From NCBI GenBank assembly GCA_945869955.1, contig CAMBQP010000033.1:1-37568 (forward strand): DNA of 37,568 nt, read 5' to 3'. Position 1 is the stretch's first letter, and every line of letters begins with the position of its first letter. The position numbers were made by a program, and so were the translations under genes. Under the pieces are notes generated by a model. That model did not search any database, had not been told where the DNA came from, and worked only from the letters and a program-made list of their open reading frames with translations. Of the stretch, positions 1 to 8,522 are shown one piece after another. The stretch is from Schlesneria paludicola DSM 18645. GTDB taxonomy: Bacteria; Planctomycetota; Planctomycetia; Planctomycetales; Planctomycetaceae.

Positions 1-1
1 C

Positions 2-709
2 GAGCATCATCCCCTGCATGAGCAATCCGTCACGAACAGTCAGACGCCTCAAAAAACGATCGACGTTTTTGCCGTCCGCGAGATTCCAGTCCCACCCCCA
101 GTTGATCTCGAATCGATTCCACAGCGACTGAAATTGACTGAGCCCACACGGGTGTCGCACAGCGAGCCGTCCGGGGAATTCTTGCGGATCGCCCAGAACA
201 AAGCGGTTTTCCCGCGACAACCACAGCTGGACTTGAGGCCAGAAACCAGGGGCTTGCTCGTTCAAAATGCAAGTTTACCACCCGAAGTGGAATCGGCGAG
301 CACTGCGATCGCGCGGACGAGTACTGCAGTCCCCTTGAATCGAATTCTGGTGGTTGAGGGTTCCCTGTTTTATCGGCATCTGATCCAACTGGCCTTGCAA
401 TCGGCGGGATATGAGGTGGAATCGGTGGCTCCGATGGCGAGCGATTTCCTGGGGATGACCATCGAGTCGCTTGCTTGTTACCCTGCGATTTTCCTGACCG
501 CAGAACTCACACAGGAAGCAGCGGCAAAAATCGAGCAGGCCCGCAGAACCTCGTCGGTGAAGTTGATTGGTTTGCAGGGTACAGATCAGAGCGAGCCATT
601 TCCGTTGGAGTGTGATGCATTTGCTCGGAAAACCAAACCGCAACTGCTGATCATGGTCCTGGAAGAATTGCAGAATTCCACCGCTAAAACAGCACGGAAG
701 ACCGCGTGA
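2..709 (+). CDS. C-terminal part of a protein ending in a degenerate receiver (REC-like) domain
   Basis: The reading frame is open from the first bases of the window to a TGA at 707-709, so the gene starts upstream and only its last 235 codons are visible. The first ~110 residues are rich in Pro, Ser, Glu and Thr and look like a disordered linker. The final ~120 residues resemble a response-regulator receiver fold: a first strand RILVVEGS followed by FYRHLIQLALQSAGYEV is close to the RILVVDDS...FFRNLL...AGYEV pattern of receivers at the end of hybrid CheA kinases. The acidic pair is reduced to a single Glu, the phospho-acceptor position (strand AIFLTAEL) has Thr/Ala instead of Asp, and a Lys is kept near the end (ARKTK). 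Phosphorylation is therefore unlikely, and a binding or docking role is an inference. It could be the tail of a CheA-type hybrid kinase or another signalling protein; the catalytic part lies outside the window. Confidence 0.55.
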   Translation, partial: EHHPLHEQSVTNSQTPQKTIDVFAVREIPVPPPVDLESIPQRLKLTEPTRVSHSEPSGEFLRIAQNKAVFPRQPQLDLRPETRGLLVQNASLPPEVESASTAIARTSTAVPLNRILVVEGSLFYRHLIQLALQSAGYEVESVAPMASDFLGMTIESLACYPAIFLTAELTQEAAAKIEQARRTSSVKLIGLQGTDQSEPFPLECDAFARKTKPQLLIMVLEELQNSTAKTARKTA

Positions 710-811
710 TGCGCTGGTGTGTGGATGTTAGGTCTGTCATTACGATCACGGATCGGAGCAGAAGCAAGTGACCCCGATACGTAGGCCACGCGGGGCCCTG
801 ACGAACCGATT

Positions 812-3088
812 TCAAGCCGCCATCGGCGTCTTGACTTCATATTCGTCATCGGTCGCCTCGGTCGTGGTGTCCGATCGATCATCGTGCCCGTAGCCATAGC
901 TATAACCGTATCCGTACCCATATTCGCTATTGCTTTTACTGCCAATATGATTGGCCACAATTCCGATTACCTCGACACCAGACATGCGGAAGGATTCCAC
1001 AGCCCGCAGAACTAATTTACGACGATTCTTGTCGGGACGAATCACAACCACGGCACCATCGACAAGACGCCCGATAATCGCCGGATCGGTGACAGCCAAG
1101 ACTGGTGGCGCATCAATCAGGATCTGGTCATAAGCCGATTCCGCCCACGCGAGAATGTCATTAAATCGATCGCTGGCGAGTAATTCCGAGGGGTTTGCGG
1201 GGCGAGAACCGGACGGCATGACATCCAGATTCTCGATACCGAGATTGAAAATATTTTCGAGACAGCATTCTGCCACCGGAGTTGTTTCACGGAGGATCTG
1301 TGACAGTCCACGCGGGCCCTTCAGCTCCAGAAGTTGCGTCATCCCCGGACGTCGGAGGTCTGCATCGATCAGCAATGTCTTCTTTTTGGCCTGAGCGAAG
1401 GCAACCGAGAGATTTGCGAGTGTTGTGGTTTTTCCATCCCCCGGTTCGGTGCTGGTCATTACGAGTCGTTGCGTATTACTGGTCGAGAATGTGATCGAAC
1501 TGCGGAGGGTTCGGAAAGACTCGGCTTCGAGAGAATCGGGTTTGGCATAGGTGACGATCGCATCCAGACCTGACCCGTCCAGGGCCTCCATTTCACGGAT
1601 CATCGCCAACATCGGCAAGCCGAGTTGAGTTTGAAGTTCATCGGGTGAGCGGAACCGATCATCCAGGACATCGATCACATAGATAATTGCCATCCCTGAC
1701 ATGAGTCCGAAGAGCGTGCAAAGGAAAACCGTCGTCGAAATTTTGGGGGCCACCGCCGAGGGGACCACCTTCGCAACGGTGGGAACGCTAATCTTTAATC
1801 CCGAGTCGGCGCCAATATCGATCTTCTTCATTTGCTCAAGAATCAAATCGTAATACAATCGCATCCGTTTCAGGTCCATTTCCATGATATCAATCTGAGC
1901 CATTTGGCCATTGAGGCTTAAGGCTTGACTGCGAATGATTTCAAAATCTTCTCGAATCGCCTGCTCGTGAGCACCCGCCTGATACAGACGTTGCTTCACC
2001 ATTTCCAGTAGCTTGGGACCAAGTTCCCGTTCGCGTACGTCTTTCATTGCGGACGAGACAACATGCCGACGTTCGCTGAGCCATGTCTGGGTCTGCTGAA
2101 TTCGGTCTTCCAGTTGGCGAATGGTGGGATGTTTTGGACCGAGGGTCATCAGGCGGTTTTGCAACTCGGCTTGATCTTGAAGTAATTCATCCTGATGCTT
2201 GGCAACGGTGTAGGCATCGTTGGCTCCGACACCCAGTTCCTGGAGCAGGAATTCTCGTGAAATGTCACCTGCCGCCTGCTGCAAATAGGGCTGAATATCA
2301 TTCCCTTCTGCCAAGGCGTGCTGAACGGAAATGAGTAAGGCGCGGGATTCGAGCGTTTTCTTCTGCGCTTCAATCAGTGCGTCATTCAGTTTTACTGTTT
2401 GTTCGATGATCACATGGGAATTCTTGTCATTGCCATGCAGCAAAATTCCCGAATCACGCTTCAATCCCAGCAGATCCGTCTCTTTATTGCGAATGGCCAC
2501 TTCACTTTGGGCCTTTTCACGATTCAAGAGGACCATACTTTCCTTCGAGTTCCCTTTGTGAATCTCGTTCATATATTCCAGGTAGGCTGCAACAATCGCA
2601 TCAACAACCAATTTTGCCGTCTTGGCATTTTTGGAGACGTAGCGTACCTGAATCATGTTGGTTAAACGGGTCGATGACACCGTGAGATTTTTTTTCAGCA
2701 CCGCTGTCCAGCGAGACTTGGGTGTCCCCTTGAGATCGATCCGATGAGCATTCGGTAGTCGAGTGATCGCTCCCTCGAGCACACGATCACTGGTCAAGAC
2801 CTTTTGGTACGTCGGCATAATGTCTTGAATCGAACGTTGGTTCGACTGATTTGTCGTATCCAGTACGTTCCCGTCAGTCTTCAAAACCATGATTTCCGAG
2901 ACGGATTCATATTTGCGAGTCGCGGTCACATACCATGCGGTTCCAATGACCCCTCCGAGGATCGTGCAGACCAGCAGCGTCGGTAATTTACGCCGAATCA
3001 CCTGCAGAAAACGAACGGCTTCACCGAGAAGATTCGGTCCATTGGCGGTCGAATCCAGATCCGATGTCAGTCGTTCGTTTGTATTCAT
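812..3088 (-). CDS. Wzc-type polysaccharide co-polymerase / BY-family tyrosine kinase
   Basis: Inner-membrane protein controlling chain length and export of an exopolysaccharide, with a cytoplasmic autophosphorylating tyrosine kinase. Numbered from the ATG at 3088 (758 aa): TM1 at ~36-54, a Wzz-type periplasmic region with long helical/coiled-coil segments (~60-445), TM2 at ~451-473, then the kinase. Walker A is STEPGDGKTTT (~546-556), Walker A' is LLIDADLRRP (~572-581) and Walker B is ILIDAPP (~656-662). The tail carries a Tyr/Gly run (YGYGYGYSYGYG, ~723-736) plus a later DEYE, matching the C-terminal Tyr cluster that BY-kinases autophosphorylate. The frame extends upstream to a TTG at 3208, but the ATG gives a normal cytoplasmic N-terminus; neither start has a clear Shine-Dalgarno sequence. 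It follows the OPX gene, its usual partner, on the same strand. Family assignment is firm; the polymer is unknown. Confidence 0.93.
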   Translation of the reverse strand: MNTNERLTSDLDSTANGPNLLGEAVRFLQVIRRKLPTLLVCTILGGVIGTAWYVTATRKYESVSEIMVLKTDGNVLDTTNQSNQRSIQDIMPTYQKVLTSDRVLEGAITRLPNAHRIDLKGTPKSRWTAVLKKNLTVSSTRLTNMIQVRYVSKNAKTAKLVVDAIVAAYLEYMNEIHKGNSKESMVLLNREKAQSEVAIRNKETDLLGLKRDSGILLHGNDKNSHVIIEQTVKLNDALIEAQKKTLESRALLISVQHALAEGNDIQPYLQQAAGDISREFLLQELGVGANDAYTVAKHQDELLQDQAELQNRLMTLGPKHPTIRQLEDRIQQTQTWLSERRHVVSSAMKDVRERELGPKLLEMVKQRLYQAGAHEQAIREDFEIIRSQALSLNGQMAQIDIMEMDLKRMRLYYDLILEQMKKIDIGADSGLKISVPTVAKVVPSAVAPKISTTVFLCTLFGLMSGMAIIYVIDVLDDRFRSPDELQTQLGLPMLAMIREMEALDGSGLDAIVTYAKPDSLEAESFRTLRSSITFSTSNTQRLVMTSTEPGDGKTTTLANLSVAFAQAKKKTLLIDADLRRPGMTQLLELKGPRGLSQILRETTPVAECCLENIFNLGIENLDVMPSGSRPANPSELLASDRFNDILAWAESAYDQILIDAPPVLAVTDPAIIGRLVDGAVVVIRPDKNRRKLVLRAVESFRMSGVEVIGIVANHIGSKSNSEYGYGYGYSYGYGHDDRSDTTTEATDDEYEVKTPMAA

Positions 3089-3252
3089 TCGAAAGAGCCA
3101 ATGCGAAATAAAGTGCAATTCAGCGGACACTTTGTCATCCGCAAGGTCGGAAAGACCACCGAGTCTTGAATCTTGGATCTCAACGAAATCTGAGCTCACT
3201 GTAAGCAACTCGCTGTAAACAGCTCACCGAGGTCTCGATTCACGAAAGCTGT

Positions 3253-4554
3253 TTAGAACAACGGTGTTCCTGTGATTGGTATCGAGCCACCCAAATTCAT
3301 TCCCACGCGTTTGAGCAAATCGACCATGATTGTCAGCGGTGTTTGTTCAACGCTCACCACATCACCAGGCTGTAGTCGGATATTGGATTCGGATTTTTGT
3401 TTGGCATTCGCCAAACTGACATGAATGATAAAGGTCTCGACTTGATCAGGATGTTCCGGGTCAACGGTGCGGCTCAAACTCCCCGGTTTGCGACGGATCA
3501 CATAGACTTTGTTGGCGGCCAGCGAACTCACCCCGCCGGCTAATGCAACGGCTTCGACAACTCGCAATTCCTCGGAAATCGGAAATTCGAAACGCCCAGG
3601 ACGCTGGACAAGTCCGAGAACGTGCAGCGGTTCGGGATCTCGCTTCTCGACGTAGACGACGGCCCCATCTTCTAATTGATAACCGTGAGAACCGGTTTTC
3701 GTGGCCGAAACCAGATCGACTTTGACCGTATCGGACATCGCACCGATCGGTTCGACATCGACGCTATGCCCCACCGGATCAACCAGGCTCGAATTCTTTC
3801 CGGCAAATCGTTGCTGGGTGGTTTGAGAGAGCAGGCTTGGGTTACGGATCACCACTTGTGTTCCCGCGCTGGGATCAAGCCCCTCGGCCCGGCTTAAAGC
3901 GGTCAGTAAGTCACATTGTCCTCGTGGCAAATCATAAACCGAGGGCTTTTTCACCGCACCAGCGACCATGATTCGATTTGTCCGTTGGCTCTTCATCGTG
4001 ACGGTCACGTTCGGGCTACGGTAAAGGCCGCGGTCAACACATTCATAAATAATTGCTGCTTCGGCCGCTTCCATTTTCATTCCAGCAAGTTGAATTCGCC
4101 CCACCTGAGGAATACTGGCTTGACCGTCTTCTTCAATTCGGACGGAAAACCGCACCGTGTCTTTCTCATTCAAGCCTGCAGCAATCGCAACTTCCACGAC
4201 ATCGCCACGATCGAGCACATCGGATTGCTTCGAGGCACTTGCGAGACGCGTCAGATCGATGGTCTGCGGATTTTCCCGTGCACTGGCAATGAAGTTGGCA
4301 GGCAATGTTTTATAAGTGTATTTCTCGCCTTGGACAGTGGCGCAACCGACACCTGCCAGAGAGCAGAACGCGAGTATGAGGCCCGTCATATAATTCAAGC
4401 GGAAAGATGTCACCGGATTTCCCTGCCACGAGCTTTTGCGAAGAGACTGCAGTTTGAGAGACCACATTCGATACCGGAACGGTGCAACGACAAACGAAGC
4501 AGGATTTCCCTGTCGCTGGCGATGAGAGCGAATTGACTCAGGCGCTTTTGCCAT
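3253..4554 (-). CDS. Polysaccharide export outer-membrane protein (Wza/OPX family, SLBB domains)
   Basis: Periplasmic/outer-membrane channel component that moves exopolysaccharide out of the cell together with the Wzc-type kinase encoded next. From the ATG at 4554 (433 aa) there is a long basic leader, then a hydrophobic stretch (LILAFCSLAGVGC) ending in a Cys at ~71. This resembles a lipoprotein signal, although the lipobox is imperfect. A poly-export (PES) domain follows (~105-170, with SDVLDRGDVVEVAI and DGQASIPQVGRIQLAG). Two SLBB-type domains come next: one beginning RIMVAGAVKKPSVYDL and one beginning LHVLGLVQRPGRFEF. The frame extends to a TTG at 4581, and an internal ATG at 4467 would shorten the unusual leader, so the start is uncertain. 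The gap to the kinase gene is small, so the two are probably co-transcribed. The leader ahead of the lipobox is longer than usual, which favours one of the downstream starts. Confidence 0.9.
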   Translation of the reverse strand: MAKAPESIRSHRQRQGNPASFVVAPFRYRMWSLKLQSLRKSSWQGNPVTSFRLNYMTGLILAFCSLAGVGCATVQGEKYTYKTLPANFIASARENPQTIDLTRLASASKQSDVLDRGDVVEVAIAAGLNEKDTVRFSVRIEEDGQASIPQVGRIQLAGMKMEAAEAAIIYECVDRGLYRSPNVTVTMKSQRTNRIMVAGAVKKPSVYDLPRGQCDLLTALSRAEGLDPSAGTQVVIRNPSLLSQTTQQRFAGKNSSLVDPVGHSVDVEPIGAMSDTVKVDLVSATKTGSHGYQLEDGAVVYVEKRDPEPLHVLGLVQRPGRFEFPISEELRVVEAVALAGGVSSLAANKVYVIRRKPGSLSRTVDPEHPDQVETFIIHVSLANAKQKSESNIRLQPGDVVSVEQTPLTIMVDLLKRVGMNLGGSIPITGTPLF

Positions 4555-4860
4555 GGGAGTCACTTTGTTAGGGGGATACAAAAGACAGGATCAAAGGGAC
4601 AGTCACATCCGCCTCAAGGGGATTAAACCATCGTGGCGCGCGGAATTTATGAGAAGCATTCCGAAGCGTCAATATGAGTTGTCATGGTCGTGGTTTCTTG
4701 AGTAGTAATCGTGGAAATTCTGCAGAAAAACAGGGAATTCACGCGTATCCGGCACGATTAGCCACAGAACGCATGATTGCCGTCTTTCTGGGGGAATCCA
4801 ATCGCGGGATACCCGCACCTGAAAACCCGCACCTGAAGACCCGCACCTGAAGACCAACAC
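4555..4860. other. Intergenic region between the LptD-like and OPX genes
   Basis: About 300 bases separate the barrel gene from the OPX gene on the same (-) strand. It holds three copies of a 14-bp tandem repeat directly after the upstream gene's stop codon. No convincing gene, promoter or terminator is visible. A 63-codon frame on the - strand here includes the repeat and resembles no known protein. Confidence 0.5.
4811..4852. repeat. 14-bp tandem repeat, 3 copies
   Basis: The unit ACCCGCACCTGAAR occurs at 4811, 4825 and 4839, head to tail, ending eight bases before the stop codon of the LptD-like gene at 4861-4863. The copies differ at one base, so the duplication looks recent. The unit length is not a multiple of three, consistent with a position outside coding sequence. 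Confidence 0.9.
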
Positions 4861-7800
4861 TCAGTACGGTTGTGCGAGCTTCAGCAGCGAGCCGAGTTGT
4901 GTGGACGAGATATTAGCCCCCCCCAGCCGGGGTTCAATGGCAAAGCCGATACCCAAGTTATTCTTGCTGACATCGTAATTGGCCCCGAGATGAAAGAGCA
5001 GCCATTCTCCTACCCGTGTGATGGTAAATCCCTGGCCTCGACTTTGTCCTTCACCCAAATCATAGGCCGTGGTCGCTGACGAGACCCACTTGGGGCTCAG
5101 CACATAGCTATAGGTTGCCGTGGCAATCTGGCTATCGAGTGTTCCCCCCTTCACTTGGCGCACGCCGAAGTAAACGCTGCCGCGCAGGCTGCGTTGACTG
5201 ATGACCCCAAGACTCCAGAGCTGCTGCCCTTCAGGAAAGAAATCGTACAGGCTGCTGGCGACAATCGAAGTTCGGTCGCCGACATGCCACGCATAGCGCG
5301 AGCTCACCAAACCCAGGGTTTCACCAAAATTATCCCGATTGGCGTCCGGGAAAATCGACGCCCCCAGATCGAGTGTCATCCAGTCTTTGATCCGTTGCTG
5401 GTCGGGTGGGCCCACTTTTGTCTGGAGCCGCTGGTTCCAGTTCAAACGTAATACCTGCTGATTATCGACCAATTCGTTGTAGGGGGCTGTGACAGTGGTG
5501 CCTGCACCCTGCCGAACCGCATAGAATCGCGGATCAAATTGTGGGGGAAGGGTTCCGCCAAAGGTGTTGGTGACAAATCGCATGCGGAAACGTTCTTGCG
5601 CATTATCATCGAATTCATTCCACTGGGGAATGTTGCTCAAAGCTTGATTAGACCCTGCCATTCCGTATTCAGCCGCAACCAGCGATTTGTGAGCCAATCC
5701 ATTGAGATTAAAAATATCACTTTGCACGAACGGCATCACGCGCTGAAACGAAATACTGGCCCGCAAGCCTGCTCGACCGTATAAACGATTGACAGACTCC
5801 CCGGAAAAACTGTCACCCCAAAACGCTGCTTCGCCCATCACAAACGGGGCGAGCCGCAGTGCACCGAGATTGAAGGGCAATTCGATTTCATGTCGACTCT
5901 GGGCGACCAAACCCTGTCCGTTGATCATCCAGGGTAATGGTGTGGCCACATCATTGGGGTCGGTCGGTGCTGCAGACAGGTTGGTAATCGCATATCCCGC
6001 CGAAGAATGGCTGGTGTAATTGAGCAAGTTCCCCAGTAATGGCTCGCCCAGAAAGTAGAGATCTCCGCGAGGGAGCCATTGGGTGTTGTTTTCGAAATCA
6101 TTTAATTGTGGACGCACCAGCACGGTCGCTGCCGAATTGTCACTGAGTCGTTGATTAATCTGGAGTTTGGTGTCAAGGTCCTTCCCCTTATCAAACTCGG
6201 ATTCGCGGTATTGTTCGCGAAAATTGCGGTCGCTGACATAGCCAAGTTCTCCGAATAATGTCGTGCCGGTGCTCTCGAAGGTTTGGCGATGTTCCCATTG
6301 GAAAATCCCGCGATTGGGATTCGGTGGAACCAGCGCGCGTCGATCCAGACCCAGGTTATCTAAGCCCCCATCATTAATATAGTACCCGAAAACAGTACCC
6401 GTATACAAATTTCCATACGCGTCAGTTCCTTGATAACTTCCCTTTAAGCCCGTTGCCGGACCTCGGTAGCTGAGGTAGTCAGCTTCGATTCCAAGGTTGA
6501 TGCGGGGATTCTCGGGCTTTGTCAGACCAAAGAGTGAAAAGGGGTCCCAAGTTGTACGAATTTGAGTTCCGAAAACACGGTCTATTCCGATCCCGCCTCC
6601 TTGGATCGGGATGCTGGCAGTGATGTCCTCGGCAGGAAGACTAATTTGTGGTGCGGTAAATAACGGGAACTGGTCAACCAGGAACTGCGAATTGAGTGCG
6701 GTGATCCAGTAATGATCCTCAGGAATCAGTCCCCCCGACTGCGGATCAACGCGGGGAGGGCTATTGTTGGCAAAAAGGCCAGTTTCCCGATTTTCGATGA
6801 AAATATCACTCGCCTGAACGCGGTATCCAGGGACACCATATTGACTGGTTGTGACCCAGGCATTTTGTGCATGGTAACTTTTCATCGAATTTTGCCGAAT
6901 CTGCTCGGCACGCAGGCGAATGCGACTATCGATTTGGGAAACATACGTTTCCAGTTCCGCGTCCAGAATCAGCGCCCGATTATCACTGGCATCATAGAAG
7001 GCCCGTGTGGCACGAATCACGTTATTCAATTGTCGGAGATTGTCACGCTGACGAATAACAATGTTTCCCTCGAGGTAGACCTGGTATTTTTGTTCCGGTC
7101 GCTGCAACTTATCTGTATTAAAATCCTCATTGAAGACGACAACTCGATCGGCAGAAAGGTCAACCACACCGAAATCAAGTCCATTTTCCAGCCCAACACC
7201 CTCGACCAGAATGTTGACACCCCCTGTGATCAATGTAATTTGCTCAGGGGGCATGGAATCGGTCGAAGGTTGGCTCGAGATATTATAGGGACTGCCAAAA
7301 CTACGAGGGGAAACACGAATGCGGCGCATTCCGGTCGGGTTTTGCATGGAAACGCTTCGCCACGCCGGTGCGGTCTCATTGTTCGCCGGAAGTGTCAGTT
7401 GGGTTTGACGGAGTTTATTCCGAGAGGGGGCCATTTTTCGTTGCGTGGCCCGCTTAAATAATGGATCGTCAACTCCAGGGCGATCCGCGGCTCGTCCGCG
7501 CACTTTCAGTGTCAAGCCGCGGGACGCATCCATTTCCAGCCAGAATGTCTGGTCGGTGCGTGAGTTCCCCGCATCTTCAATTCGGACATCCCCTTCCAGG
7601 TACGCGACCAATTTTTCGCTTTTCCCAGGCGTTTCTGCGGACTCGTACGTCCAGACGACCATGCTCTCGGCGGTGTATGTCGCCCCACCCTGCTCGATTC
7701 GGCATTGTCCACGGAAGATAGCAATCGTGGCGTGATCCTCTTGCCACTCTTGACTCCAATCAGCCGAAATCTGGATGGAAGCGAGGGGACGCCCCGCAAA

Positions 7801-7917
7801 TGTTTCGTCTACAGCACCCCGAATCCCGACGCGCGAGACCACGGCGGCGGCCATGAAGCACATGGCCATCGTCATCCATAACCAACCGGTAGTGAACTGG
7901 TGGTTCCTGCCCCTCAC
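4861..7917 (-). CDS. lptD: LptD/OstA-like outer-membrane assembly protein
   Basis: Probable outer-membrane beta-barrel related to LptD, which places lipopolysaccharide in the outer leaflet. From the GTG at 7917 it has 1018 aa: an N-terminal hydrophobic segment (GWLWMTMAMCFMAAAVV), two OstA/LptA-like beta regions (~35-140 and ~230-385, with YTAESMVVW...AYLEGDVRIED and YQVYLEGNIVIRQRDN), then a long C-terminal region of alternating strands typical of the LptD barrel. Only two Cys are present, one of them in the signal segment, so the disulfide-rearrangement control known for E. coli LptD cannot operate. The GTG at 7917 is preferred over the GTG at 7923 because AGGAG (7923-7927) sits five bases upstream. 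It is larger than E. coli LptD (about 780 aa), mostly through extra N-terminal and strand regions. Location beside an OPX/BY-kinase pair is unusual; a role specific to that polysaccharide is possible but unproven. Confidence 0.68.
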   Translation of the reverse strand: MRGRNHQFTTGWLWMTMAMCFMAAAVVSRVGIRGAVDETFAGRPLASIQISADWSQEWQEDHATIAIFRGQCRIEQGGATYTAESMVVWTYESAETPGKSEKLVAYLEGDVRIEDAGNSRTDQTFWLEMDASRGLTLKVRGRAADRPGVDDPLFKRATQRKMAPSRNKLRQTQLTLPANNETAPAWRSVSMQNPTGMRRIRVSPRSFGSPYNISSQPSTDSMPPEQITLITGGVNILVEGVGLENGLDFGVVDLSADRVVVFNEDFNTDKLQRPEQKYQVYLEGNIVIRQRDNLRQLNNVIRATRAFYDASDNRALILDAELETYVSQIDSRIRLRAEQIRQNSMKSYHAQNAWVTTSQYGVPGYRVQASDIFIENRETGLFANNSPPRVDPQSGGLIPEDHYWITALNSQFLVDQFPLFTAPQISLPAEDITASIPIQGGGIGIDRVFGTQIRTTWDPFSLFGLTKPENPRINLGIEADYLSYRGPATGLKGSYQGTDAYGNLYTGTVFGYYINDGGLDNLGLDRRALVPPNPNRGIFQWEHRQTFESTGTTLFGELGYVSDRNFREQYRESEFDKGKDLDTKLQINQRLSDNSAATVLVRPQLNDFENNTQWLPRGDLYFLGEPLLGNLLNYTSHSSAGYAITNLSAAPTDPNDVATPLPWMINGQGLVAQSRHEIELPFNLGALRLAPFVMGEAAFWGDSFSGESVNRLYGRAGLRASISFQRVMPFVQSDIFNLNGLAHKSLVAAEYGMAGSNQALSNIPQWNEFDDNAQERFRMRFVTNTFGGTLPPQFDPRFYAVRQGAGTTVTAPYNELVDNQQVLRLNWNQRLQTKVGPPDQQRIKDWMTLDLGASIFPDANRDNFGETLGLVSSRYAWHVGDRTSIVASSLYDFFPEGQQLWSLGVISQRSLRGSVYFGVRQVKGGTLDSQIATATYSYVLSPKWVSSATTAYDLGEGQSRGQGFTITRVGEWLLFHLGANYDVSKNNLGIGFAIEPRLGGANISSTQLGSLLKLAQPY

Positions 7918-8016
7918 GGGCACTCCTGATGTGAAAGGTTTGACAATTACGATTCAAGCACAGATTTTGATTCAGAAAAACAACGACCGCTCGAATTGGG
8001 CGGTGAAGGGACGCGG

Positions 8017-8045
8017 AGTATAGGTCCGACGGAAAAACCGGTCAA
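8017..8045 (-). promoter_or_regulatory. Sigma-70-type promoter for the LptD-like/OPX/kinase cluster
   Basis: On the - strand a -35 TTGACC (8045-8040) is followed after exactly 17 bp by a -10 TATACT (8022-8017). Five of six bases match the consensus in each hexamer. Transcription would start near 8010, giving a leader of about 90 nt before the GTG at 7917. Just inside the leader ACCGC/GCGGT could form a small hairpin (7987-8005). It is the best promoter-like sequence I found in the window. Confidence 0.65.
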
Positions 8046-8318
8046 TTTGGCTTCCTGCACGCAAAAATTTCTGCTTGAAGTCGTTTTAATGAAACAACTT
8101 ACAGTAAAGAGCGGCATTGAGTCACCCGGCAAAAAGGGGGGGGATCACCAGAGAAAAATCCCGGCGTGTGACAAAAGTCCTCGTTTTGGCTCTTCTCCCA
8201 TCAAGCGGGAGTGAGCGTCATTTCGAGACGAGTCAGCAGCGTTTGGACCAGTGATGAGCATCGGCCTGAACATGGGTCTGAGATCGTTTCAAATTTCACT
8301 GCGGCTGCTACCAATTGC

Positions 8319-8363
8319 AAAAAAGAAGAGGCGTAAAACACGATTTGCATCGTGCCGCCTCTT
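8319..8363 (-). terminator. Rho-independent terminator downstream of the KAP-like NTPase gene
   Basis: An 8-bp outer stem AAGAGGCG (8326-8333) / CGCCTCTT (8356-8363) encloses a 6-bp inner stem CACGAT (8339-8344) / ATCGTG (8349-8354) with a four-base loop. Read on the - strand, the hairpin is followed by C and then six T residues (8324-8319). It lies about 160 nt past the stop of the NTPase gene and insulates it from the envelope cluster. Confidence 0.8.
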
Positions 8364-8522
8364 GTTCAGCGACTGTGCGGAAAACTTCTTACCACAGCAG
8401 ATTGGTTTGAATTCGCACGGGATTTTGGGGAAGGGCTCGCAACGGTGGCCGGTGATCCCAAAAACGATCCCCGCCACACGAAGTCGATTTTCCCGCTTTT
8501 CTATCTCACCGCACCCCTCAAA

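Larger units (their letters stand above)
7918..8522. other. 600-bp intergenic region upstream of the LptD-like gene
   Basis: This stretch lies between the 5' end of the barrel gene and the 3' end of the NTPase gene, both on the - strand. It contains the promoter at 8017-8045 and the terminator hairpin at 8319-8363. Short frames on either strand (for example the + frame at 8251-8550) run across the terminator and resemble nothing known. I see no gene here. Confidence 0.6.

Noticed and set aside
3089-3208. Extended kinase N-terminus from the TTG at 3208
   Set aside because: The additional 40 residues have no match to Wzz-type proteins, and the ATG at 3088 gives a normal cytoplasmic start.
4669-4860. 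63-codon - strand frame between the barrel and OPX genes
   Set aside because: Much of its start is the 14-bp repeat, and the product resembles nothing; no ribosome site.
6712-7461. + strand frame antisense to the LptD-like gene
   Set aside because: It lies wholly inside the barrel gene and shows no domain or ribosome site.
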